Below, one piece after another: positions 1 to 6,537 of a stretch of DNA of 9,243 nt. Numbering within the stretch: the stretch's first letter is position 1; the number at the start of each line of letters is the position of its first letter. The position numbers and the translations under genes were made by a program. The DNA lies in assembly GCA_943329105.2 (NCBI GenBank), contig CALQCP020000079.1, positions 1 to 9,243 on the forward strand, in the 5' to 3' direction. The DNA is from Chitinophaga pinensis (lineage in GTDB: Bacteria > Planctomycetota > Phycisphaerae > Phycisphaerales > SM1A02). The notes beneath the pieces were generated by a model. The model was not told the origin of the DNA. It ran no database searches and was given only the letters and a program-made list of their open reading frames with translations.

Positions 1-133
1 CGGCAACGTGCAAGGATCGGCTACCAGTACTGAAGTCAATCGCATCCTCGACAAGATTTCAGCGCGGGGTTTGCACTCGCTCACTGAAGGCGAAAAGCGC
101 GCATTGCGCGATGCGAGCCGGAAGCCGCGGTGA
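1..133 (+). CDS. C-terminal fragment of a probable rhomboid-family membrane protease
   Basis: Only the last 43 codons are inside the window, read from base 2 to the TGA at 131-133. The visible part contains EVNRILDKISARGLHSLTEG followed by EKRALRDASRKPR. This matches, from memory, a short soluble helical tail (LDKI-x-x-x-G-x-x-SLT-x-x-E) found after the membrane domain of many rhomboid-type intramembrane serine proteases in Planctomycetota and Bacteroidota. The catalytic Ser/His region would lie upstream and cannot be seen, so protease activity is inferred from the tail alone. The stop codon overlaps the GTG start of tgt by four bases, so the two are probably translated from one message. The same tail can occur on other membrane proteins, so the family call is moderate. 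Confidence 0.6.
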   Translation, partial: GNVQGSATSTEVNRILDKISARGLHSLTEGEKRALRDASRKPR

Positions 134-1332
134 GTGCGCTTCAGTTTGAACTTCTTGCACGTTCTACGGCGAATCGCGCGCGCCTCGGACGCGTCACAAC
201 GCCGCATGGATCCTTTGACACGCCGGCATTCATGCCGGTTGCCACCGCAGCAGCGATGAAGGGTTTGACCCCCGCGCAGATTCGCGGCACCGGCAGTCAA
301 ATTATTTTGAACAACGCGTATCACCTGTTCCTTCGTCCCGGCGGCGATCGCATCGAACGCCTGGGCGGAACGCATCGATTGATGCGCTGGAATGGCCCGA
401 TCCTCACCGATAGCGGCGGCTACCAGGCGTACAGCATGAGTGACACCGCCGTCCTCAGTGAAGAGGGCGTGACCTTCCGCAGCTTTATCGATGGCTCCAA
501 GGTTCACCTTGGTCCAGAGTCAAGCATGCGCGTGCAGAATCAGATTGGCGCGGACATCATCATGGCCTTTGATGATTGCGCTCCTGCAGCACTCCCTGCC
601 GAAGACGCCGACGAGCGCCGCGTCGCACGTACCCGCGGTGTTGTTGATCATGCGCTGCGCATGGAAGAAGCCCACGAACGAACCCTGCGATGGCTCGACC
701 GCTGCGTTCAGTCGCATGCCCGGAAGCAGGATCAGGCGCTCTTTGGCATCGTGCAGGGCGCTACCAATCTTGACCTGCGCCGACGTTCTGTGGAAGGCGT
801 CTGCGCTCATGATCTTCCTGGCTATGCCATCGGCGGGGTGGCAGTCGGGGAGGGCACCGAGGCGATCCGAACCGTGGTGGAATTCACCACGCCGCTCCTT
901 CCCGACAATCGGCCAAGATATTTAATGGGCGTTGGCTACGAACGGGACATCGTCATGGCGGTGGCCGCCGGGGTGGATATGTTCGACTGCGTCCTGCCCA
1001 CCCGCAACGGCCGCAATGCCAACGCGTTCACGCCCCAAGGCCCAATTCGCCTGAGAAATGCGCGATTTGCGGAAGATTCGCTGCCGATCGACCCCTCCTG
1101 TGACTGCGAAGCCTGCGCCGGCGGATTCAGCCGGGCGTACCTCAGGCACCTCTTTATGGCTGAGGAAATGCTTGGGCCAACATTGGTGAGTGCCCATAAC
1201 ATCCGGCACTTCCAGCGGCTTATGCTGGACATCCGAACTGCGATCCGTGAAGATGCGTGGTCTTCGCTCCTCGTCGCATGGCCGTGCATCGGCTCTGACG
1301 AGGCGCATTCGAGTACTGACGAGCAAACATGA
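130..1332 (+). CDS. tgt: tRNA-guanine(34) transglycosylase (Tgt)
   Basis: This enzyme exchanges guanine at position 34 of GUN-anticodon tRNAs (Asp, Asn, His, Tyr) for preQ1 in queuosine synthesis, in the cytoplasm. The 400-residue protein has the full TIM-barrel family pattern. Visible residues are Asp94 in ILTDSGGY, Asp148 in FDDC, Gln209 in FGIVQG, GGVAVGE at 235-241 and the nucleophile Asp286 in DMFDCVLPTR. The zinc site is Cys324, Cys326, Cys329 and His356. Tyr98, Cys150 and Val239 match the pocket of bacterial enzymes that take preQ1 rather than the eukaryotic queuine type. The GTG start overlaps the upstream stop by four bases; no other start fits before the conserved TPAFMPV segment. 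No clear Shine-Dalgarno is present, in keeping with coupled translation. The TGA overlaps the yajC ATG. About 25 residues after the catalytic core (AWSSLLVAW onward) are not conserved. Identification is secure; length is close to the usual 370-390. Confidence 0.96.
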   Translation: MSALQFELLARSTANRARLGRVTTPHGSFDTPAFMPVATAAAMKGLTPAQIRGTGSQIILNNAYHLFLRPGGDRIERLGGTHRLMRWNGPILTDSGGYQAYSMSDTAVLSEEGVTFRSFIDGSKVHLGPESSMRVQNQIGADIIMAFDDCAPAALPAEDADERRVARTRGVVDHALRMEEAHERTLRWLDRCVQSHARKQDQALFGIVQGATNLDLRRRSVEGVCAHDLPGYAIGGVAVGEGTEAIRTVVEFTTPLLPDNRPRYLMGVGYERDIVMAVAAGVDMFDCVLPTRNGRNANAFTPQGPIRLRNARFAEDSLPIDPSCDCEACAGGFSRAYLRHLFMAEEMLGPTLVSAHNIRHFQRLMLDIRTAIREDAWSSLLVAWPCIGSDEAHSSTDEQT

Positions 1333-1739
1333 TCACCCCGACCCTGACCGCACTGACACTCCTCGCACAGACCACCGACGGCCCGTCCCTGCCCGGGGCA
1401 CCCGCGCCCGCAGCATCGGCAGCCGCAACGGATGCAGCCGGAGCGACTGCGCCGTCCGCATCGGGTGGCAGTGGATTCATGATCATGATGGTGGTGCTCC
1501 TTGGCGCCATGATCCTGTTCTCCTTCATCAATGCTCGTCGCGAGAAAAAGAAGCGTTCAGATCTCTTGGGCAACATTAAGAAGCACGACAAGGTGCTGAC
1601 CGTCGGCGGTATTGTCGGAACCGTCGTCGAACTGAAGGACGACTCCTTGATCTTGAAGGTTGACGAGACTTCCAACACTCGCATTACCTTCACCAAGAGT
1701 TCCATCTCGCAGGTGATCCCCCAGGACGCTGCGGTCTGA
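1329..1739 (+). CDS. yajC: Sec translocon accessory subunit YajC
   Basis: YajC is a small single-pass inner-membrane protein that associates with SecD and SecF at the SecYEG channel. The 136-residue product has an Ala/Pro/Thr-rich N-terminal stretch (1-49), one membrane helix (about 50-67, FMIMMVVLLGAMILFSF), a basic cluster (ARREKKKRSD) and the conserved cytoplasmic segment KKHDKVLTVGGIVGTVVEL (84-102), which is the family hallmark. The usual Arg-Pro-Gln after the helix is replaced by NARRE. The start is supported by the ATGA overlap with the tgt stop. An internal ATG at 1479 would remove the N-terminal stretch and begin inside the helix, so it is less likely. The protein is somewhat longer than the usual 85-115 residues because of this low-complexity N-terminus, presumably periplasmic. 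The position between tgt and secDF is the classic order. Identification is confident. Confidence 0.94.
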   Translation: MITPTLTALTLLAQTTDGPSLPGAPAPAASAAATDAAGATAPSASGGSGFMIMMVVLLGAMILFSFINARREKKKRSDLLGNIKKHDKVLTVGGIVGTVVELKDDSLILKVDETSNTRITFTKSSISQVIPQDAAV

Positions 1740-1794
1740 TTGACTCTTCACCGTTATTGAATTTCGCGCACTTTGCGGCACCACTGAGAACACG

Positions 1795-4700
1795 ATGCAC
1801 CTGCTCTTCCACACGCTGATCCTTCCGCTCCTTCTGGTTATTTACGTTGCGGGAGTCCGCAAGGCATTTGCGCCACTCAAGCGCACGCTCCTTGACGTTG
1901 CCGTCATTGCTGCAACCTGTGTAGTCATGGTGCTCGCCATCATGCCTCCTGCACAGAAGATCAAGCTCGGCCGCGATTTGCGCGGTGGCGTGAGCTTGAT
2001 TTACTCGGTCAATATGCCGGCTGGATCAGATTCTGCAACCAAGTCAGAACTGCTCAAGCAGACCATTAAGACCCTTAAAAACCGCGTCAATCCGCAGGGT
2101 GTTCTGGACTTGACCATGACGCCGCAGGGTGAGGATCGCATCGAAGTGGTGATGCCACTTCCAGGCGACGAAGTTCGCGTTTCACAGAAGGCGTATACGG
2201 ACGCTCTTGATGCACTGCTCGCCAAGGCTCGTCTGACGCCGCGCGAACTGAACACCGCGCTCGCCGATGGTAAAGCCGTTGACTTGGCCAAGGGCGATGC
2301 AACGCGCGCTGCTGAATTGACCAAGTTGCAATCACTGTGGAGCGCCGCGCGTGATGGTCGCGCTGCGTATGACGCTGCGATTGCTGCGGGCAAGCAGGGT
2401 GCTGATCTTGACGCATCTGCCGAAGTGGCCGCTACTGCCGAGGTGGCTTACGACGAACAACGCGCCAAGGTGCAGACCGGCGCGCTGACCTCCAGTCGCT
2501 GGACACGCGTTGTGGCATTGCCGCAAGTGGCGAAGAAGGGCGAAGACCGTGCTACTGCAGTAACGCAACTCAAGGCGGAGTTCCCATCAGCAGCAATCGA
2601 GATCGACACCGCGCTGCTGAACTACGACGCGTACGCAGCATTGCGTACGGTGCTTGATGACCCCGAAGACCTGAAGCGCCTCTTGAGGGGCGCCGGCGTG
2701 TTGGACTTCCATATTGCGGTCACCACGCAGAATTCGCTCGGCGTGAATGTCGAAGAACTGCGCAAGCAACTTGCACAAGGCGGACCCCTTGCGGCCGAGA
2801 GTCCGGTGGCTCGTTGGTTCAAGATCAACAGTATCGATGAGTGGGCGAATACGCCCGCGCAGCGCGAAGCGCTTGAAGCAAATCCGGCCGGCTTCTTTGC
2901 TTCCAGCCGCGGTTTGACCGCGGGAACCGGACCGGACAAGTCCATCTATGTTCTTCTCTGGATCACCCCGGACCGCAGCCTGACCCACGAACCAGGCGGC
3001 AAGGAATGGTCCATGAAGCGCGTCGGCCGAACCAGCGACGAACTCGGCCGCGTTGCCGTCAGCTTTGAGCTTGATGATTCCGGTGGCGTCGAGATGGGTC
3101 GCCTCACTGGCGCCAACGTCAATCAGCCAATGGCCATCGTTCTGGATAACCAGGTCTACACCGCACCCAACCTGAACTCCAAGATCAATGATCGCGGTCA
3201 GATCAGTGGCAACTTCAGCGAGAAGGAAATTGATTACCTCGTGCGCGTTCTTGCATCGGGCTCGCTCGGTGCGCGGTTGTCTCCAGAACCCGTCTCCGTC
3301 AGCGTCCTTGGACCGGCCATGGGTAAGGACAACCTGCAGCGCGGACTGAACAGCGTGCTGATTTCGGTGCCTGCCACCTTTGCCATCATGGCGCTCTACT
3401 ACTTCATCCCAGGAATCATTGCGAACATCTCGCTCCTGGTGAATGCCCTGATCATCTTCTACGCCATGTCACTGGTGGATGCCAGCTTCACGCTGCCAGG
3501 CCTTGCCGGTATCGCGCTGAACTTGGGTATTGCCGTTGACAGCAACGTGCTTATCTACGAGCGCCTTCGCGAAGAATTGGTCGATCGCAAACAGCCGCTC
3601 CTTGATGCCATCGACACCGCGATGCGCCGCGCGCGCACAGCCATCATCGACGGCAACATGACGCACTTAATCGTGGTGGTAGTGCTGTACTGGTTCGCGG
3701 GTTCTGAGGTGAAGGGCTTTGCGCTCGTCATGGGAATCGGCGTATTCAGCACTCTTGCTGCCGGCTTGATAGTGACGCAGGTTCTCCTGCGCCTCTACGC
3801 ACTTGGTCTCAAGGCCAAGACCATGCCAATGCTGCCGATCGTGGTGCCCGCTATCTCTCGAGCATTGCACCCATCGATCGACTGGCTCCGCTACCGATTC
3901 ATCTTCTGGGGCGGCGCCATTGTGGTGGCAATCATTTGCATTTCCGCAACCCTTGGTCGCGGTAGTGACATCTTTGAGACTGAGTTCCGCGGCGGAACCA
4001 CCATGACCATGTCCACGCGTACAGCGCGGGCTGGCGAGGACGCGTTCGGTGGTCACCTGGCCATGGCGCGCAGCGCAGTGGAAGAACGCCTGCACGCTCT
4101 GGGCGCAGCAAACAGTGCTGATCCGGTGCTTTCGGAGCTTCGCAATTCCACCGTCCTCACGGTCGGTGAGACCAACGCGGCGCTGGAGTCGTCGGCATTC
4201 CAGATCAAGGTTCCCAACCCATCCGGAGTTTCCGAAGACACACCGATTGCCAACATCTTGGTCTCGGCAGTCGTTGAGGTGTTCAAGGACGACATGGATA
4301 TCCGTCGTCCGGTGAAGTTTGCCGGTCTCGGCGTTGCTGCATCGACCGGTCATTCCTATCGCATCGATCGCCCCGGACTCGGCGAAGTCATCGGGCGCCC
4401 AACGCTCGATTACCCAACTGATTCGGCCCTCGGTGGCGTTGTCATCTTGGTTACTGACGTTGAACCGCCGCTCGCTCCCGCGGATGCCTTGGAGCGCATT
4501 CGGCGCATGCGTAGCAGCCCGGCGTTCGCCGAAGCGGGCGGGCGTTCGGTGGACGTGGTGGGCCTTGACACTGCAGGTAATGGCACCTTCAAGTCTCTCG
4601 CCATCGTGGTTGCCGACCCGGATCTTGCGGGTGCGCAGCTCTCTGACGTGGCATGGCAGAAGAACTACGCCGACTTGGAGTGGAACTTGGTCTCCTCGGC

Positions 4701-5346
4701 GTTGAGTCAGCAGGCATCACTCGAACAGGTCTCCAGCATCTCCCCATCGGTGGCGCGCGACCTTGCGTCGCAGGCCACCCTGGCAGTGTTGCTTTCCTGC
4801 GTCGGAATGTTGGTGTACATCTGGATCCGATTCGGTTCGCTGCTCTATTCGGTGGCGACCGTCATCGGTGTCGTCTTCAATATTTCCGTTTGTCTGGGAA
4901 TGTTGGCGATGAGCAAGTGGATCGGAGACACCCAATTTGGGCATTTCCTACGCGTGCAGGACTTCCGCATTGACCTCAACGTCGTGGCTGCTCTGTTGGT
5001 GGTCATTGGTTACTCCCTGAATGACACGATCGTCATCTTGGACCGCGTCCGCGAGAATCGTGGGAAGTTGGCACACGCTTCGCGTTCCATCATCAATGAG
5101 TCGCTGAATCAAACATTCAGCCGAACGCTGCTCACTGGTGGATGCACTGCAGCCACGCCGATCGTTCTTTATCTTGTGGGCGGTCCAAGTATGCAGCCGT
5201 TCGCATTCACATTCTTTGTCGGACTAGTAGCAGGTACGTTCTCGTCTGTTGCTATTGCCGCTCCACTTGTTTACGTACCCGGCGACGGAACGCCGGAGCC
5301 TGATGGGGCGGCATCCCGCGCCCTTGCATCGCCGGCGTCTGCATGA
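1795..5346 (+). CDS. secDF: Fused protein translocase subunit SecDF
   Basis: SecDF uses the proton gradient to help release exported proteins on the outer face of the membrane. The 1183-residue product holds SecD then SecF in one chain. SecD part: hydrophobic segments at 3-20 and 32-50, LGRDLRGG (58-65), KNRVNPQGV (95-103), and a six-helix block to about 670 with GIAVDSNVLIYERLREEL, where Asp582 matches the proton-relay Asp (E. coli SecD Asp519). SecF part: a helix near 702-719, FRGGTTM (731-737), then SISPSVARDL (981-990) and a final helical block with GYSLNDTIV (Asp1077) and NQTFSRTLLT (Arg1110). These match E. coli SecF Asp213 and Arg247. Oddities are an extra first membrane segment, an Ala/Lys-rich helical insertion at about 125-288, an enlarged SecF periplasmic domain (about 740-980), and Phe-Asn at 1028-1029 where SecF usually has His-Asp. 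The ATG is the only possible start: an in-frame TGA lies at 1741 with no start codon between. No Shine-Dalgarno is seen. It begins 55 bases after yajC. Confidence 0.96.
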   Translation: MHLLFHTLILPLLLVIYVAGVRKAFAPLKRTLLDVAVIAATCVVMVLAIMPPAQKIKLGRDLRGGVSLIYSVNMPAGSDSATKSELLKQTIKTLKNRVNPQGVLDLTMTPQGEDRIEVVMPLPGDEVRVSQKAYTDALDALLAKARLTPRELNTALADGKAVDLAKGDATRAAELTKLQSLWSAARDGRAAYDAAIAAGKQGADLDASAEVAATAEVAYDEQRAKVQTGALTSSRWTRVVALPQVAKKGEDRATAVTQLKAEFPSAAIEIDTALLNYDAYAALRTVLDDPEDLKRLLRGAGVLDFHIAVTTQNSLGVNVEELRKQLAQGGPLAAESPVARWFKINSIDEWANTPAQREALEANPAGFFASSRGLTAGTGPDKSIYVLLWITPDRSLTHEPGGKEWSMKRVGRTSDELGRVAVSFELDDSGGVEMGRLTGANVNQPMAIVLDNQVYTAPNLNSKINDRGQISGNFSEKEIDYLVRVLASGSLGARLSPEPVSVSVLGPAMGKDNLQRGLNSVLISVPATFAIMALYYFIPGIIANISLLVNALIIFYAMSLVDASFTLPGLAGIALNLGIAVDSNVLIYERLREELVDRKQPLLDAIDTAMRRARTAIIDGNMTHLIVVVVLYWFAGSEVKGFALVMGIGVFSTLAAGLIVTQVLLRLYALGLKAKTMPMLPIVVPAISRALHPSIDWLRYRFIFWGGAIVVAIICISATLGRGSDIFETEFRGGTTMTMSTRTARAGEDAFGGHLAMARSAVEERLHALGAANSADPVLSELRNSTVLTVGETNAALESSAFQIKVPNPSGVSEDTPIANILVSAVVEVFKDDMDIRRPVKFAGLGVAASTGHSYRIDRPGLGEVIGRPTLDYPTDSALGGVVILVTDVEPPLAPADALERIRRMRSSPAFAEAGGRSVDVVGLDTAGNGTFKSLAIVVADPDLAGAQLSDVAWQKNYADLEWNLVSSALSQQASLEQVSSISPSVARDLASQATLAVLLSCVGMLVYIWIRFGSLLYSVATVIGVVFNISVCLGMLAMSKWIGDTQFGHFLRVQDFRIDLNVVAALLVVIGYSLNDTIVILDRVRENRGKLAHASRSIINESLNQTFSRTLLTGGCTAATPIVLYLVGGPSMQPFAFTFFVGLVAGTFSSVAIAAPLVYVPGDGTPEPDGAASRALASPASA

Positions 5347-5367
5347 GCCGTCATTGATTGAACTATC

Positions 5368-5390
5368 GCTGCGGGCAACGCGTCCGCAGC
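5368..5390 (+). other. GC-rich hairpin between secDF and the LysM gene
   Basis: GCTGCGG at 5368-5374 pairs perfectly with CCGCAGC at 5384-5390. A G-T wobble and one C-G pair extend it inward, giving up to nine pairs around a five-base loop. No T-run follows, so it does not look like an intrinsic terminator. It sits 17 bases before the strong ribosome binding site of the LysM gene. It could be an RNA processing or stability element in a read-through transcript, or chance in GC-rich DNA. Confidence 0.35.
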
Positions 5391-5407
5391 ACGATCGGAT
5401 TCGCCAC

Positions 5408-5415
5408 GGAAGGAG
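5408..5415 (+). promoter_or_regulatory. Strong Shine-Dalgarno site of the LysM gene
   Basis: GGAAGGAG ends nine bases before the ATG at 5425, an ideal distance. It is the only strong site of this kind in the window; tgt, yajC, secDF and the protease gene have none that is convincing. It fixes the start of the LysM protein and suggests that translation of this gene is independent of secDF. Confidence 0.85.
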
Positions 5416-5424
5416 ATTTTCGAC

Positions 5425-6303
5425 ATGTCTAACGGAGCCCGTCTCTCAGCAGTGATCGTGGTGGTGGCAGTTGCCGCCATCGGCCTCTACTTCGCCTTTA
5501 TGACGCCCTCAGGTCCTGGGCATGTCCTCGGGAATCCCGACGCGCCCGTTGACGCTGTGGTAGCGCCAGACGCGGCAGCAGGAATTGGTGAGATGACTGG
5601 CTCTGCCGCAGCCGACGCCGGCGCCGCCAACGGAGCGCCGCCACCGGAGGCGTTCGGCGCAGGCAGCGGAACGATCGCCGTTCCTGGAACCACCGACCCA
5701 GCAGGATCAACGATTGCCGCCCCAGGCGCAAGCGCTGGATCGGTTGCTGGTGGTGCTGCCGGCGCAGCTGCCGCCAATGCCAACTCAACGCGTACGGCCA
5801 CCCCGGTCACCCCAACCGGTTCCGGGACCGCCGGATCCGCAACCACTGGCACTGCGAGTGGTGGCGCGGTCGTGCCTCCGGTGAAAGTCGTCACTGCACC
5901 AGCAACACCCGCTGCCGGCACTACGCAATACACCATCAAGTCAGGCGACACCCTTGAGGCCATCGCTCGTACGCAGATGGGTGACGGGCAGAAGTGGAAG
6001 CTCATCGCTGACGCCAATCCTGGCCTTGATCCAAAGGCGCTCAAGATCGGCCAGAAGATCACCATTCCTGCCAGCACCGCAACGGCCAGCAAGGACAAGG
6101 CTGCGGCTCCAGCGGGCAGCAGTACGTCGGCTCCAAACACCTACACGGTGCAGAAGGGCGACACGCTCGTTGAGCTTTCCCGCAAGTTCTACGGGAATGA
6201 CGCTGAATGGAAGCGCATCTTGGAGGCCAATGCCACCACGCTGAAGGGTGACGCCAAGGCAATTGTTCCAGGCATGAAGCTGGTCATTCCTGCCAAGCGC
6301 TAA
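5425..6303 (+). CDS. Membrane-anchored protein with two LysM domains
   Basis: The 292-residue product probably holds on to peptidoglycan in the periplasm. A short N-terminus with one Arg precedes a hydrophobic segment (about 8-26) that lacks an obvious cleavage site or lipobox, so it is best read as a membrane anchor. Residues 37-165 are a low-complexity Ala/Gly/Pro/Thr linker. Two LysM domains follow: LysM1 about 168-216 (QYTIKSGDTLEAIA to IGQKITIP) and LysM2 about 239-290 (TYTVQKGDTLVELSRKFYG to PGMKLVIP), reaching nearly to the C-terminus. No enzyme domain is present, so it may be a scaffold or a cell-wall spacer rather than a hydrolase. It follows secDF by 78 bases on the same strand, has its own strong ribosome binding site and is followed by an intrinsic terminator, so it closes the transcription unit. 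The LysM call is firm; the specific role is unknown. Confidence 0.9.
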   Translation: MSNGARLSAVIVVVAVAAIGLYFAFMTPSGPGHVLGNPDAPVDAVVAPDAAAGIGEMTGSAAADAGAANGAPPPEAFGAGSGTIAVPGTTDPAGSTIAAPGASAGSVAGGAAGAAAANANSTRTATPVTPTGSGTAGSATTGTASGGAVVPPVKVVTAPATPAAGTTQYTIKSGDTLEAIARTQMGDGQKWKLIADANPGLDPKALKIGQKITIPASTATASKDKAAAPAGSSTSAPNTYTVQKGDTLVELSRKFYGNDAEWKRILEANATTLKGDAKAIVPGMKLVIPAKR

Positions 6304-6334
6304 TTGCGCCGCTGGTTGCAACATCAGACTGACC

Positions 6335-6389
6335 CCCGTGCCCCGAACTGCCCTTTACCGGACGCAGACCTCGGGGCACGGGATTTTTT
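6335..6389 (+). terminator. Intrinsic (rho-independent) terminator after the LysM gene
   Basis: CCCGTGCCCCGA at 6335-6346 is a perfect inverted match to TCGGGGCACGGG at 6371-6382, a 12-pair GC-rich stem with a 24-base loop. A run of six T follows at 6384-6389. It begins 31 bases after the LysM stop codon and ends 148 bases before the start of the protease gene. This implies that the upstream genes end transcription here and that the protease gene needs its own promoter. I searched 6390-6537 by eye and saw no convincing -35/-10 pair. Confidence 0.9.
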
Positions 6390-6537
6390 GTGAATTCTTG
6401 AACTGAAATGGACCGCACGTCGGGAAGATGCGTACACCTTGTGTTACCGGAGTTGGATTTGCCCCTCGTTGGGTCCCTCTCTGAGTAATTACCGATCCGA
6501 CCTGTCCCCACGACCGCCAAATCTGAGAACAACTCTT

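Noticed and set aside
1220..1705. 161-codon minus-strand frame across the tgt/yajC junction
   Set aside because: It is antisense to two well-identified genes and has no family resemblance or start signal.
2630..2649. Perfect 8-base inverted repeat CGTACGCA / TGCGTACG with a 4-base loop
   Set aside because: It lies within SecD coding sequence in the Ala-rich insertion; one such hairpin is expected by chance in a window of this size, and nothing around it suggests a site.
3667..4353. 228-codon open frame on the minus strand inside secDF
   Set aside because: It lies wholly opposite conserved SecDF coding sequence, shows no recognisable domain and has a composition typical of a reverse-frame shadow.
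5487..6140. 217-codon open frame on the minus strand, Ala/Pro/Val-rich
   Set aside because: It is the mirror of the low-complexity Ala/Gly/Pro/Thr linker and first LysM domain; GC-rich repetitive coding DNA commonly leaves the reverse frame open.
6439..6537. TTG-initiated extension of the metzincin protease by 33 residues
   Set aside because: The added residues are polar and Pro-rich and would bury the signal peptide inside the chain; the ATG at 6538 gives a normal export signal.
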